DNA of 64,000 bases from an uncultured Lachnospiraceae bacterium (GTDB lineage: Bacteria; Bacillota; Clostridia; Lachnospirales; Lachnospiraceae), in contig CAJUFW010000001.1 in assembly GCA_910585655.1 (NCBI GenBank), forward strand, positions 1 to 64,000. Reading direction: 5' to 3'. Position numbers and translations under genes: made by a program. Under the pieces are notes generated by a model. That model did not search any database. It was not told the origin of the DNA and saw only the letters and a program-made list of their open reading frames with translations. Positions within the stretch are counted from its first letter, which is position 1, and the number at the start of each line of letters is the position of its first letter. This document shows positions 17,949 through 26,805 of the stretch, piece after piece.

Positions 17949-20055
17949 AAGTCTGTTCATTTCCGAAAAGCCCAGTGTGGCGCAGGAATTTGCAAAAGCA
18001 TTGAAAATCAATGGAAAAAAGCAGGATGGCTATATCGAATCAGAGGATGCCGTCGTAACTTGGTGTGTCGGGCATTTGGTAACGATGAGTTATCCGGAAA
18101 TCTATGATCCGGCATTGAAGAAGTGGAATTTTCAGACGCTTCCTTTTTTGCCGGAACGTTTTTTATATGAGGTAATTCCGACAGTCAAAAAGCAATATGA
18201 AGTAGTAAGCAAGCTGCTAAATCGAAAAGACATTGACAAAATATATGTCTGTACCGACTCCGGGCGGGAAGGGGAATATATTTATCGTCTTGTAGACGAG
18301 ATGGCGCAGGTAGGGGAGAGCAAAGAAAAGCTCCGTGTATGGATTGATTCCCAGACCGAAGAGGAAATTTTGCGGGGAATCCAGGATGCAAAGCCGCTTT
18401 CCGAGTATGACAATCTGGCAAGCGCTGCCTACCTGCGGGCAAAAGAAGACTATTTGATGGGCATCAATTTTTCCAGAGCCCTTACTCTTAAATACGGCAA
18501 TGCCATTATGGATTTTTTAAACAACGGCAAATGGTCAGCAGTTTCGGTTGGTCGGGTGATGACTTGTGTGCTGGGGATGGTCGTACGCCGGGAACGGGAA
18601 ATCAGAGATTTTGTGGAAACGCCTTTTTACCGGGTGATTGCTACCTTTGGTAAGGAAGAGGAAACAGCGGCACAAGCACCAAAGCAGGCAACCGGGCAGA
18701 CAACAGGCTCCCATACCATTGAGGGAGAATGGCGTGCCGTAGAGGGTTCCGAGTATGCTCAGTCGCCGCTCCTTTATAAAGAAAATGGATTCCGAAAAGA
18801 AGAGGATGCGAAAAAGCTGATCGAAAAGTTACTGGCATCCGGCAAACAGCCAGTCGTAGAGAAGGTAGAAAAGAAGACCGAAAAAAAGAACCCGCCATTG
18901 CTGTACAACCTGGCGGAGCTGCAAAACGACTGTTCCAGAATGTTTAAAATCAGCCCGGACGAGACGTTAAAGATTGCACAGGAATTGTATGAAAAGAAGC
19001 TGGTGACATATCCAAGAACCGACGCCAGAGTTCTTTCCAGTGCCGTAGCAAAGGAAATTCATAAAAACCTGCAGGGGCTGACTGGTTATTCGGTGGCATC
19101 TTTGGGAACGACGGCAGCGGAGATTTTAAAGAAGGGTTCCCATAAAAAAATCGGCAATACCCGTTATACAAACGACAAGCAGATCACCGATCACTATGCG
19201 ATCATTCCGACCGGGCAGGGTTTGGGACAGCTAGGAGGCTTGACACCTCTTTCAGCAAAAGTCTATCAGGCGATCGTCAGACGGTTTTTGTGTATTTTCT
19301 TACCGCCGGCGGTCTATCAGAAATTGAATCTGATTGTAAAGATAGGAATCGAACACTTTTTTACTTCCTTTCGGCTGCTGATCGATCCGGGATATTTAAA
19401 GATCGCCAATCCTTCTGCGACACCTGCCGGTCAACCGCCTGCTTCCCAAGGAACAGCGGGTAATTCGGGAAATACAGGAGCCGGAGCAGGGAACCTGGTG
19501 CCGGGCAACCAGGAGGGCGATACGTTAGACGCTGAACTGGTGGCGTTTGCCGGAAGCTTAAAAAAAGGAATGATACTAATCCTTAAAGGCATGAACATAA
19601 AAGAAGGAAAAACCAGTCCGCCGAAGCGTTACAATTCCGGCAGTATGATTTTAGCGATGGAAAACGCCGGGCAACTGATTGAAGATGAAGAACTGCGGGC
19701 GCAGATCAAAGGAAGCGGAATCGGCACAAGCGCGACCAGAGCGGAGATTTTAAACAAGCTGGTAAAGATCAATTATTTAAAGCTGAATAAAAAGACGCAG
19801 ATCATTACACCTGCCCAGCAGGGAGAGCTGGTTTATGAGGTGGTCTATTCCTCCATCCGCTCTCTTCTAAACCCGGAACTGACGGCAAGCTGGGAAAAGG
19901 GTCTGACCTACGTCTCCGAAGGCAGCATCAGTGAAGAAGAATACATGCAGAAGCTGACCGGATTTGTTTCCCGAATGACCGAAGGCGTAAAAAAACTGGG
20001 AAACCAGTCGGCACTCCGAGGGGCATTTGACCGGGTAGCGGCATATTATAAATAA
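17941..20055 (+). CDS. topB: DNA topoisomerase III
   Basis: 704-aa type IA topoisomerase. N-terminal TOPRIM (GKSLFISEKPSVAQEFAKAL; DSGREGEYIY), active-site Tyr in VTYPRTDAR (about residue 356), and the central IPTGQG and GIGTSATRAEI segments are present. Two low-complexity inserts interrupt it (near residues 240-255 and 500-525, rich in Gly, Thr, Asn). It unlinks single-stranded and precatenated DNA. The start is GTG inside the radA 3' end. No zinc-finger domain follows, which is usual for the Firmicutes plasmid-like/chromosomal TopB type. Confidence 0.93.
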   Translation: MGKSLFISEKPSVAQEFAKALKINGKKQDGYIESEDAVVTWCVGHLVTMSYPEIYDPALKKWNFQTLPFLPERFLYEVIPTVKKQYEVVSKLLNRKDIDKIYVCTDSGREGEYIYRLVDEMAQVGESKEKLRVWIDSQTEEEILRGIQDAKPLSEYDNLASAAYLRAKEDYLMGINFSRALTLKYGNAIMDFLNNGKWSAVSVGRVMTCVLGMVVRREREIRDFVETPFYRVIATFGKEEETAAQAPKQATGQTTGSHTIEGEWRAVEGSEYAQSPLLYKENGFRKEEDAKKLIEKLLASGKQPVVEKVEKKTEKKNPPLLYNLAELQNDCSRMFKISPDETLKIAQELYEKKLVTYPRTDARVLSSAVAKEIHKNLQGLTGYSVASLGTTAAEILKKGSHKKIGNTRYTNDKQITDHYAIIPTGQGLGQLGGLTPLSAKVYQAIVRRFLCIFLPPAVYQKLNLIVKIGIEHFFTSFRLLIDPGYLKIANPSATPAGQPPASQGTAGNSGNTGAGAGNLVPGNQEGDTLDAELVAFAGSLKKGMILILKGMNIKEGKTSPPKRYNSGSMILAMENAGQLIEDEELRAQIKGSGIGTSATRAEILNKLVKINYLKLNKKTQIITPAQQGELVYEVVYSSIRSLLNPELTASWEKGLTYVSEGSISEEEYMQKLTGFVSRMTEGVKKLGNQSALRGAFDRVAAYYK

Positions 20056-20067
20056 ATTAGGCGTATA

Positions 20068-20089
20068 GCGCTTACGGAACTTAAAAACA
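20068..20089 (+). repeat. Tail remnant of the structured leader element
   Basis: GCGCTTACGGAACTTAAAA (from 20068) repeats the 3' end (outer strand plus constant tail) of the following full copy, suggesting the remains of a third, upstream unit in a tandem series. The sequence also pairs with GTAAGCGC at 20090-20097. Confidence 0.5.
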
Positions 20090-20194
20090 GTAAGCGCTTG
20101 TAAGAGTACCACAGATAATATTCAGACGCGGGTCTTTGCGGCTGGATATTATCTGCCGGTAAAGGTACTCGGAAAGCGCTTACGGAACTTAAAA
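20090..20194 (+). ncRNA. Structured leader element, copy 1 (upstream of glmS)
   Basis: Nested stems: outer GTAAGCGCTT (20090-20099)/AAGCGCTTAC (20174-20183); middle GAGTACC (20104-20110)/GGTACTC (20164-20170); inner CAGATAATATTC (20112-20123)/GGATATTATCTG (20144-20155). The apex is AGACGC-loop-GCGGCT (20124-20143). The asymmetric 3' loop is CCGGTAAA, and the constant tail GGAACTTAAAA directly follows the outer stem (20184-20194). Compared with copies 2 and 3 the stems share almost no sequence yet pair in each, while the apex and tail are constant, as expected for a functional RNA fold. The outer stem also resembles a catabolite (cre-like) palindrome, which is an alternative reading for that part only. 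Confidence 0.7.
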
Positions 20195-20197
20195 TCA

Positions 20198-20303
20198 GCA
20201 AAAATCCGGACAGGACACAGCAAACTGTTCAGACGCTGGGTTTTGCGGCTGAATAGTTTGCTTAGGATGAAGTGTCCAGGGAGGATTTTTGCGGAACTAA
20301 AAA
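20198..20303 (+). ncRNA. Structured leader element, copy 2 (upstream of glmS)
   Basis: Same architecture as copy 1. Outer GCAAAAATCC (20198-20207)/GGATTTTTGC (20283-20292); middle GGACAC (20213-20218)/GTGTCC (20272-20277); inner AGCAAACTGTTC (20219-20230)/GAATAGTTTGCT (20251-20262), 12 pairs with one G-U. Apex AGACGC-TGGGTTTT-GCGGCT (20231-20250), 3' internal loop TAGGATGAA, tail GGAACTAAAAA (20293-20303). The tail ends a few bases before the AAAGGA site of glmS, so the element is in the 5' UTR and could control translation or read-through. It is not a glmS ribozyme by its sequence. Confidence 0.7.
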
Positions 20304-20323
20304 TCAGAAAGGATATAGATAAT

Positions 20324-22150
20324 ATGTGTGGAATTGTTGGGTATATCGGAAAGCAGCAAGCTGCTCCGATTTTATTAGACGGGTTGTCAAAGCTGGAATA
20401 CCGGGGATATGATTCGGCAGGAATCGCGGTATTTGACGGCGGAAAAATCCAGATTGCCAAGGCGCGGGGCAGGCTTTCCGTGCTGCGGGAGCTGACCGGA
20501 GAGGGAAGTCAGGTCAAGGGAACCGTGGGCATCGGGCATACACGCTGGGCAACGCATGGCGCGCCGTCGGATATGAATTCTCATCCTCATTTCAATGCGG
20601 ATGAGACGATTACGATTGTCCATAATGGAATTATTGAAAATTATCAGAAGCTAAAAGGATATCTGACAGAAAAGGGCTATCAGTTTCAGACGGAAACGGA
20701 TACAGAGACGGTTGTACAGCTCATTGATTATTATTATGAGGGAGATCCGCTGGCAGCGATTGAGCGTGCAGTCAGCCGTCTGGAAGGTTCCTATGCGCTA
20801 GGTGTTTTATTTGCCGATTTTCCGGATGAATACTTTGCCGTCAGAAAGGACAGTCCTCTGGTGGTAGGTGTTTCGCCGGAGGGAAACTTTATTGCTTCGG
20901 ATGTGCCAGCCTTTTTAAAATATACCAAAGAGGTCTATTTTATGGAAAATGGAGAGATTGCCCGTATTGGTCGGGATACGATCCATTTTTACAATCAGGA
21001 TTTTGAAGAGATTACCAAAGAACTGGCAACGATTGACTGGGATATTGCAGCGGCGGAAAAGGGCGGCTTCGAGCATTTTATGTTAAAAGAGATCTACGAG
21101 CAGCCAAAGGCGCTGCGGGATACGATCCATCCAAGAATCAAAAACGGAGTGCTGGATTTATCGGAAACCGGGCTTTCCGAAGAGGAGATAAAACAGATTC
21201 AAAAAATAGATATTATAGCGTGCGGTTCGGCGTATCATACGGGAGTGGCTGCCAAATATGTGTTTGAGCAGATGGCAGGAATTCCGGTTGAGGTTGATTT
21301 GGCAAGTGAATTCCGTTACCGTAATCCGCTGCTGACAAAGGATACGTTGGTGATTATCGTCAGTCAGTCCGGAGAGACGGCAGATTCTCTGGCAGCGCTC
21401 CGGGAGGCAAAAAAGCGGGGTGCCAGGGCGCTTGGTATCGTCAATGTCGTGGGCAGCAGCATTGCCAGAGAAGCAGATAATTGTATGTATACCTGGGCAG
21501 GACCGGAAATCGCTGTAGCAACGACCAAAGCCTACAGCACTCAGCTCGTCGCCTTTTATATGCTGGCGATGTATTTTGCCAACATCAGAGGCACTATTAC
21601 CACTCCGCAATATTCACAGTTAATGGAACAGCTTACCGTTTTGCCGGAACAGGTACAGGCAATCTTGGAGGACAAAGAAAACATCCAATATTATGCAACG
21701 CAGTACGTGGCAGCAAAGGATATCTTTTTTATCGGACGCGGCTTGGACTACGCCGCCTCCCTGGAGGGTTCACTCAAACTAAAAGAGATTTCCTATATCC
21801 ATTCCGAAGCCTATGCGGCAGGAGAATTAAAGCATGGCCCGATTGCCTTGATTGAGGACGGCACCTGGGTTACAGGACTTTTGACGCAGGAGCAGCTATA
21901 TAAAAAGACAATCAGCAACATGGTAGAGGTAAAAAGTCGTGGAGCAAAGCTTTTGGCTCTGACCAATGAAGGGAATACCGAGGTGGAACAATGCGCCGAT
22001 CTGGTGATTTATATTCCGGAAACCAGCCCTTATTTTACTGTATCGCTTGCCATTGTGCCGCTTCAGCTTCTGTCCTATTATGTAGCAGTCGGAAAAGGCT
22101 TTGACGTCGATAAGCCGCGGAACCTGGCGAAGTCGGTGACGGTGGAGTAA
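20324..22150 (+). CDS. glmS: Glutamine--fructose-6-phosphate aminotransferase (isomerising)
   Basis: 608 aa. It makes glucosamine-6-phosphate from fructose-6-phosphate and glutamine, the first step to UDP-GlcNAc and peptidoglycan. N-terminal Ntn glutaminase with nucleophile Cys2 (MCGIVGYIG), GHTRWATHG, and two SIS domains (IIACGSAYHTG; IVSQSGETADS; RGLDYAASLEGSLKLKEISYIHSEAYAAGELKHGP), ending with AKSVTVE. ATG 20324 is required for Cys2; the frame opens earlier at 20243 but that includes the leader RNA. Instead of the usual glmS ribozyme the leader holds two copies of the structured element described above. Confidence 0.96.
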   Translation: MCGIVGYIGKQQAAPILLDGLSKLEYRGYDSAGIAVFDGGKIQIAKARGRLSVLRELTGEGSQVKGTVGIGHTRWATHGAPSDMNSHPHFNADETITIVHNGIIENYQKLKGYLTEKGYQFQTETDTETVVQLIDYYYEGDPLAAIERAVSRLEGSYALGVLFADFPDEYFAVRKDSPLVVGVSPEGNFIASDVPAFLKYTKEVYFMENGEIARIGRDTIHFYNQDFEEITKELATIDWDIAAAEKGGFEHFMLKEIYEQPKALRDTIHPRIKNGVLDLSETGLSEEEIKQIQKIDIIACGSAYHTGVAAKYVFEQMAGIPVEVDLASEFRYRNPLLTKDTLVIIVSQSGETADSLAALREAKKRGARALGIVNVVGSSIAREADNCMYTWAGPEIAVATTKAYSTQLVAFYMLAMYFANIRGTITTPQYSQLMEQLTVLPEQVQAILEDKENIQYYATQYVAAKDIFFIGRGLDYAASLEGSLKLKEISYIHSEAYAAGELKHGPIALIEDGTWVTGLLTQEQLYKKTISNMVEVKSRGAKLLALTNEGNTEVEQCADLVIYIPETSPYFTVSLAIVPLQLLSYYVAVGKGFDVDKPRNLAKSVTVE

Positions 22151-22265
22151 GAAAATCGATCCATTTGAACTATTTCAAAGTCCAATCGTTCCGGACATAC
22201 CGGAAAATTTATAAAAACCGGAGGGAGCTTTAGAGAGAAAAAGAGGGAAGGAGAGAAAAACAGTG

Positions 22266-22949
22266 ATGGAACAGCTAACGATAGCGCAGTTATACGATTT
22301 AAGCAAAACATTGGCAGGAGAGTATTTCAAACAGTTTCGGTATCCCTGGGAGGCACTTCCTGGCATCGGGGAGGAAATCAAGCGGTTAGGAGCTTTGCTG
22401 CCCGCAGAAGAATATGAACAGCGGGGAGAGGATATCTGGGTGGCAAAATCGGCAAAAGTGGCGCCGACTGCTTGTATCAACGGACCATGTATCATCGGAA
22501 AGGAAGCGGAAGTGAGGCATTGTGCGTTTATCCGTGGAAAGGCATTGATCGGAGAACATGCGGTAGTCGGGAATTCTACGGAGTTAAAAAACGTCATTTT
22601 ATTTGATTCTGTTCAAGTGCCGCATTACAATTATGTCGGAGACTCGATTTTGGGCTTTAAGGCGCATATGGGAGCGGGTTCGATTACCAGCAATGTCAAA
22701 TCAGATAAAACGTTAGTAACGATTCGGGTTCCTGCCGACGGAAAGGCTTTAAACGCTTGTTTGGAAACGGGATTAAAAAAAGTAGGGGCAATGCTCGGAG
22801 ACTATGTAGAAGTAGGCTGTAACAGTGTGTTAAATCCGGGAACGGTGGTTGGACGAAACTGCCAGATTTATCCGCTTTCGATGGTCAGAGGGTATGTACC
22901 AGAGGGGCATATTTACAAAAATAAAAATGAAATTGTCGGGAAAGAATAA
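22266..22949 (+). CDS. Left-handed beta-helix (hexapeptide-repeat) acyltransferase-like protein
   Basis: About 227 aa. After an N-terminal helical segment (LYDLSKTLAGEYFKQF) come hexapeptide repeats (VAPTACINGPCIIGKEAEVRH, IGEHAVVGNSTELKN, MGAGSITSNVKSDKT, VEVGCNSVLNPGTVVGRNCQIYPLS). This resembles the acetyltransferase half of GlmU without the uridylyltransferase half. The place right after glmS suggests a role in amino-sugar nucleotide metabolism, but this is inference from position and fold. The start could be GTG 22263 or ATG 22266; AAGGAG lies upstream. Substrate unknown. Confidence 0.75.
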   Translation: MEQLTIAQLYDLSKTLAGEYFKQFRYPWEALPGIGEEIKRLGALLPAEEYEQRGEDIWVAKSAKVAPTACINGPCIIGKEAEVRHCAFIRGKALIGEHAVVGNSTELKNVILFDSVQVPHYNYVGDSILGFKAHMGAGSITSNVKSDKTLVTIRVPADGKALNACLETGLKKVGAMLGDYVEVGCNSVLNPGTVVGRNCQIYPLSMVRGYVPEGHIYKNKNEIVGKE

Positions 22950-22990
22950 TCAGGAACAAAAAATACGAACGTCAAAAGGAGAATGGTAAG

Positions 22991-23635
22991 ATGCAGGAGA
23001 CAACGTTGTTGCAATTTATTAAAGCCTTATCTTCCAAGGCTCCCGTCCCAGGCGGCGGGGGAGCAAGTGCCTTGGCAGGAGCCATTGGGACGGCTTTGGC
23101 GTCTATGGTAGGGAACCTGACGTCCGGAAAGAAAAAATATGCCGAATACCAGCCGGATATCGAACGAATCTTAGAGGAAGCGGAGCGGCTGACGACAAAG
23201 CTTCTTCAGTTGATCGAGGAGGACGCCGCTGTGTTTGAGCCGCTTTCTAAGGCATATGGTCTGCCAAAAGGAACTCCGGAGGAGCTGGCGCATAAGGAAG
23301 AGGTTATGGAAGGCGCGTTGTATGAAGCCAGTCTGGTGCCGCTCCGTATAATGGAGACAGCCGTAGAAGCTATCCGGCTTCAAGAGGAGTTATCTGTCAA
23401 AGGCTCCGTTCTGGCGATCAGTGATGTAGGCGTGGGTGCAAAGCTTTTGGAAGCCGCTCTGCAGGGAGCGTCCTTAAACGTATATATCAATACAAAGCTG
23501 ATGAAGAACCGGGAACAGGCAGAGGAATTAAACCAACGGGCAGAAGCCTTGATCCAAGAAGGAGCCGAACGGAGTCAGCAGGTATTTGAGGTGGTAAAGA
23601 GCCGGTTGTTAGGGACAGATGTTAAGAGAAAATAA
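22991..23635 (+). CDS. fchA: Cyclodeaminase/cyclohydrolase family protein (probable methenyl-THF cyclohydrolase)
   Basis: 214 aa, all-helical FTCD C-terminal family. The signature APVPGGGGASALAGAIGTALASMV is at residues ~17-40, followed by VGNLTSGKKKY. In acetogens and purinolytic clostridia this family (FchA) converts methenyl-THF to formyl-THF or the reverse. The neighbour folD, also a THF C1 enzyme, supports that role; formiminoglutamate cyclodeaminase activity is the alternative. An AGGAGA site precedes the ATG. The symbol is used by family analogy. Confidence 0.8.
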   Translation: MQETTLLQFIKALSSKAPVPGGGGASALAGAIGTALASMVGNLTSGKKKYAEYQPDIERILEEAERLTTKLLQLIEEDAAVFEPLSKAYGLPKGTPEELAHKEEVMEGALYEASLVPLRIMETAVEAIRLQEELSVKGSVLAISDVGVGAKLLEAALQGASLNVYINTKLMKNREQAEELNQRAEALIQEGAERSQQVFEVVKSRLLGTDVKRK

Positions 23636-23749
23636 CGATTACGTCATAAGCAGGAACTTACTACGAAATAAAAACGAGAGTATGACAGGGAAGGAGGAAG
23701 ACCGACGCTTTGTTTAAGCCTTGTTTACATGCAGCCGGTCGTTTGTGTG

Positions 23750-24604
23750 ATGGAACTTATCAAAGGTAGAGAGGTCGTAGCGGCTCTTAATAAAAGACTG
23801 ACCGAAGAGGTGGAACAACTGACGGCTGCCGGAAAGCGCCCTCCTAAGTTAGCGATTCTGCGGGTAGGAGAGCAGCCGGATCAGATTTCCTATGAACGCG
23901 GAGCCGGGAAGCGGATGGATAAGATTGGAATTTCCCATCAGGAATATGTTTATCCGGGGGATATTGACCAGGAACGATTTTACCAGGAGTTTGACCGTAT
24001 TAACGCCGATCCGGAAATCGACGGTATATTGCTGCTTCGTCCGCTTCCTGCACATTTAAAGGAAAAAGAGCTGGAGCGCCGCATCGATCCGGCTAAGGAT
24101 ATGGACGGTATCAGCCCGATGAATCAGGCGAAAGTAATGGCAGGCGAAGCGGATGGTTTTGCTCCTTGCACGCCGGAGGCAGTCCTGGAACTGCTAGACT
24201 ATGCCGGAATAGAACTAAGCGGAAAACGTGTGACAGTCGTCGGTCGAAGTATGGTCGTTGGAAAGCCGTTGGCGCTGCTGTTACTAAACCGCCATGCAAC
24301 GGCTACAGTCTGTCATACCAGGACGAAAGATCTTGCGGCAGAGTGTCAGAGAGCCGAGATTTTGATTGCTGCTGCCGGGAAAGCAAAGCTGCTGACTGCC
24401 GAGCATGTAGGAGAGCAGGCAGTGGTCGTAGATGTGGGCATCAACGTAGCAGAAGACGGGACGCTTTGCGGTGACGTAGACTTTGCTTCGGTAGAGACCG
24501 CCGGTAAAGCGGCGGCGATTACGCCTGTACCCGGAGGCGTCGGCACCGTCACAACGTCTGTTCTGGCAAAACATGTACTAGAGGCAAGGCTGCGGAACTC
24601 GTAA
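23750..24604 (+). CDS. folD: Bifunctional methylene-THF dehydrogenase/methenyl-THF cyclohydrolase
   Basis: 284 aa from ATG 23750 (MELIKGREVVAAL, the usual FolD opening). It interconverts methylene-, methenyl- and formyl-THF. Present are DGILLLRPLPAHL (lysine loop region), PAKDMDGISP, the NADP-binding segment VVGRSMVVGKPLALLLL, and the C-terminal ITPVPGGVGTVTTSVLAKH. No good ribosome-binding site lies before 23750 or the alternative 23729; the clear AAGGAGG at 23692-23698 fits instead a short TTG-initiated frame (23710-23769) that overlaps the folD start. The family's catalytic Tyr-x3-Lys (near residue 44) reads as YERGAGKRMDK, whereas many relatives have YVxxKxK. Confidence 0.92.
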   Translation: MELIKGREVVAALNKRLTEEVEQLTAAGKRPPKLAILRVGEQPDQISYERGAGKRMDKIGISHQEYVYPGDIDQERFYQEFDRINADPEIDGILLLRPLPAHLKEKELERRIDPAKDMDGISPMNQAKVMAGEADGFAPCTPEAVLELLDYAGIELSGKRVTVVGRSMVVGKPLALLLLNRHATATVCHTRTKDLAAECQRAEILIAAAGKAKLLTAEHVGEQAVVVDVGINVAEDGTLCGDVDFASVETAGKAAAITPVPGGVGTVTTSVLAKHVLEARLRNS

Positions 24605-24618
24605 TGGAGGTATAAGGT

Positions 24619-26109
24619 ATGGGAAAGTATATAATGGCTTTGGATCAGGGAACGACCAGTTCCCGTTGTATTTTATTTAATGAGGCAGGGGAAATCTGCA
24701 GTGTGGCACAGAAGGAGTTTACACAGATTTATCCACAGCCGGGTTGGGTAGAGCATAATCCGATGGAAATTTGGTCGTCTCAGCTTAGTGTAGCGACGGA
24801 AGCGATGGCGGCGCATGGAGTGAGCGCGGCGGATATTGCGGCGATTGGTATTACCAATCAGAGAGAAACGACGATTGTCTGGGACAAGCGGACGGGAGAG
24901 CCGGTCTATCATGCGATTGTCTGGCAGTGCAGGAGGACCGCATATATGCTAGATGAGTTGATGAAAGGAGACTTCCCGGATTATATCCGAGAGCATACCG
25001 GGCTGCAGCCGGACGCTTATTTTTCTGCCAGTAAGCTAAAATGGATTTTAGACGAGGTGCCGGGGGTAAGGGAACGGGCGGAGCGCGGGGAACTGCTCTT
25101 TGGTACGGTAGACACATGGCTGATTTGGAATTTGACGAAGGGGAAGGTATTTGTTACCGATTATACCAATGCCTCTCGTACTATGCTGTTTGATATCCAT
25201 TCGCTGACATGGGATGATACGATGTTAGAGCGGCTGCAGATTCCAAAATGTATGCTGCCGGAGGTAAAGCCAAGCAGTACGATATATGGCTATACGGACG
25301 AGTCTGTGCTGGGCGGGGAAATTCCGATTGCCGGAGCTGCCGGAGATCAGCAGGCGGCTTTGTTTGGGCAGTGCTGTTTTGAAAAAGGCGAAGTAAAAAA
25401 TACATATGGGACAGGCTGTTTTTTGTTAATGAACATCGGAAGCAAACCGATTCTTTCTAGGAACGGCTTGGTGACGACGATTGCTGCCAGCCGACCGGGA
25501 GAACGGATTTATGCTCTGGAAGGCAGCGTATTCGTAGCCGGGGCGGCGATTCAGTGGCTGCGGGACGAAATGCGGATGATCCGCACTGCAGCGCAATCCG
25601 AAGAATATGCCAGATCCGTGCCGGATACCGGCGGCGTTTATATCGTACCGGCTTTTACCGGGCTGGGAGCGCCTCATTGGGATCAATATGCCAGAGGAAC
25701 GATGGTAGGCATTACCCGCGGCACCCAAAAAGAGCATGTGATTCGGGCGACACTAGAGGCGATCGCTTACCAGACAGTCGATGTGTTAAAGGCAATGGAG
25801 CAGGATTTAGAACTGACACTTTCTGGTCTTAAAGTAGATGGCGGGGCATCTGCCAATCACTTTTTGATGCAGTTTCAGTCGGATATTTTGGGGATTCCGG
25901 TAGAAAAGCCAACTTGTATCGAAACGACTGCTTTAGGAGCCGCTTATCTGGCTGGACTGGCTGTCGGTTACTGGTCGGACGAAGAAGCATTAAAGAAAAA
26001 CTGGAAACAGGCGAGAGAGTATCAGCCGGATATGAATACCGAGCAGAGGGAGCGGCTGCTTCGGAATTGGAGGAGAGCGGTAGAGCGGGCAAAGGCTTGG
26101 GAAGAATAA
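24619..26109 (+). CDS. glpK: Glycerol kinase
   Basis: 496-aa FGGY kinase phosphorylating glycerol to sn-glycerol-3-phosphate. It has the [16 protein letters not shown] phosphate-loop, [13 protein letters not shown], the signature [24 protein letters not shown] and [17 protein letters not shown]. It follows folD by 14 bases with an ATGGAGG leader and ends in a strong terminator at 26173-26222. No glpF or glpD adjoins it. Confidence 0.95.
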   Translation: MGKYIMALDQGTTSSRCILFNEAGEICSVAQKEFTQIYPQPGWVEHNPMEIWSSQLSVATEAMAAHGVSAADIAAIGITNQRETTIVWDKRTGEPVYHAIVWQCRRTAYMLDELMKGDFPDYIREHTGLQPDAYFSASKLKWILDEVPGVRERAERGELLFGTVDTWLIWNLTKGKVFVTDYTNASRTMLFDIHSLTWDDTMLERLQIPKCMLPEVKPSSTIYGYTDESVLGGEIPIAGAAGDQQAALFGQCCFEKGEVKNTYGTGCFLLMNIGSKPILSRNGLVTTIAASRPGERIYALEGSVFVAGAAIQWLRDEMRMIRTAAQSEEYARSVPDTGGVYIVPAFTGLGAPHWDQYARGTMVGITRGTQKEHVIRATLEAIAYQTVDVLKAMEQDLELTLSGLKVDGGASANHFLMQFQSDILGIPVEKPTCIETTALGAAYLAGLAVGYWSDEEALKKNWKQAREYQPDMNTEQRERLLRNWRRAVERAKAWEE

Positions 26110-26172
26110 GAAGGCATACGGACGTTGTTCTGCTGGGGGGATACGTTAGAGCAAATGTATTGGAAGAAATAT

Positions 26173-26222
26173 AGAAGAGGGACTGTCGCTTTTGCAGCAG
26201 CCCCTCTTCTTGGATGTTTTTT
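26173..26222 (+). terminator. Rho-independent terminator after glpK
   Basis: AGAAGAGGG (26173-26181) pairs with CCCTCTTCT (26202-26210), with inner CTG/CAG pairs, followed by T-rich TGGATGTTTTTT. Because the next gene is convergent, the hairpin may work on both strands. Confidence 0.75.
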
Positions 26223-26234
26223 GGGAATTCTTTT

Positions 26235-26789
26235 TCATAAGTTATCTTTTTTTACAAATTTCCAAAACTGGTATCCCGACCAGGAAAACAAGAATAAATA
26301 GAACACTATCAGTCCGACATAAATCCAGGCCATCACCTGCTGGAAAGGATGATAAACCAGAAAATTCAGGATACATTGTGGAAGGAGAACAAAAAAGAAC
26401 AAGATAGAAAGAGGAAGAATACGCCCCTTTAGTACCTGCTTGATCATGTTGGATCGGGAACTGGCGTCGCAAAAAATTTCTTCTTCCCCATTCATCTCGG
26501 AAACCGGTTTACGGAAATAGCTGTAACCCCAAAAATCCTGGATATATTCCCAGCCGCAGTCTTCAAACATCTGGACATAAGCCGTGCTGTTGCTGTTTTT
26601 TTCCAGGTTGTAGTCTAACTGGTAAACAACGTCCTCCGGTTCGCATCGTTGAAAGAAGTAGACACCTAAGAAATTGACGGAGAGAAGCTTCCATCCGTTT
26701 TGATGCTGCCTGCGTAAATAGTCTTGTTCCTTTTGCCATTCTGGTACGGTAAAGAAACGGATTTCTGTTTTGGTATAGTTGTTTTTCAT
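26235..26789 (-). CDS. DUF2812-domain membrane protein
   Basis: 184 aa. The N-terminal half is the DUF2812 domain (EQDYLRRQHQNGWKLLSVNFLGVYFFQRCEP; DCGWEYIQDFWGYSYFRKP), followed by two transmembrane helices (ILPLSILFFFVLLPQCILNFL and AWIYVGLIVFYLFLFSW). Such proteins are encoded beside PadR regulators in many Firmicutes, as here; their activity is unknown, with suspected roles in membrane-stress or toxic-compound response. It starts 16 bases after the padR stop and shares its promoter. Confidence 0.85.
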   Translation of the reverse strand: MKNNYTKTEIRFFTVPEWQKEQDYLRRQHQNGWKLLSVNFLGVYFFQRCEPEDVVYQLDYNLEKNSNSTAYVQMFEDCGWEYIQDFWGYSYFRKPVSEMNGEEEIFCDASSRSNMIKQVLKGRILPLSILFFFVLLPQCILNFLVYHPFQQVMAWIYVGLIVFYLFLFSWSGYQFWKFVKKDNL

Positions 26790-26805
26790 GCTGTCATCCT
26801 CCTTT

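Noticed and set aside
20168-20187. CcpA (cre) operator in the glmS leader
   Set aside because: GGAAAGCGCTTACG fits 12 of 14 cre positions, but it is the outer stem of the structured element and the other copies do not keep it; kept only as an alternative.
20060-20320. glmS ribozyme upstream of glmS
   Set aside because: GCGCTTACGGAACTT looks faintly like the start of the ribozyme core, but the rest of the conserved core is missing and the same element precedes transketolase.
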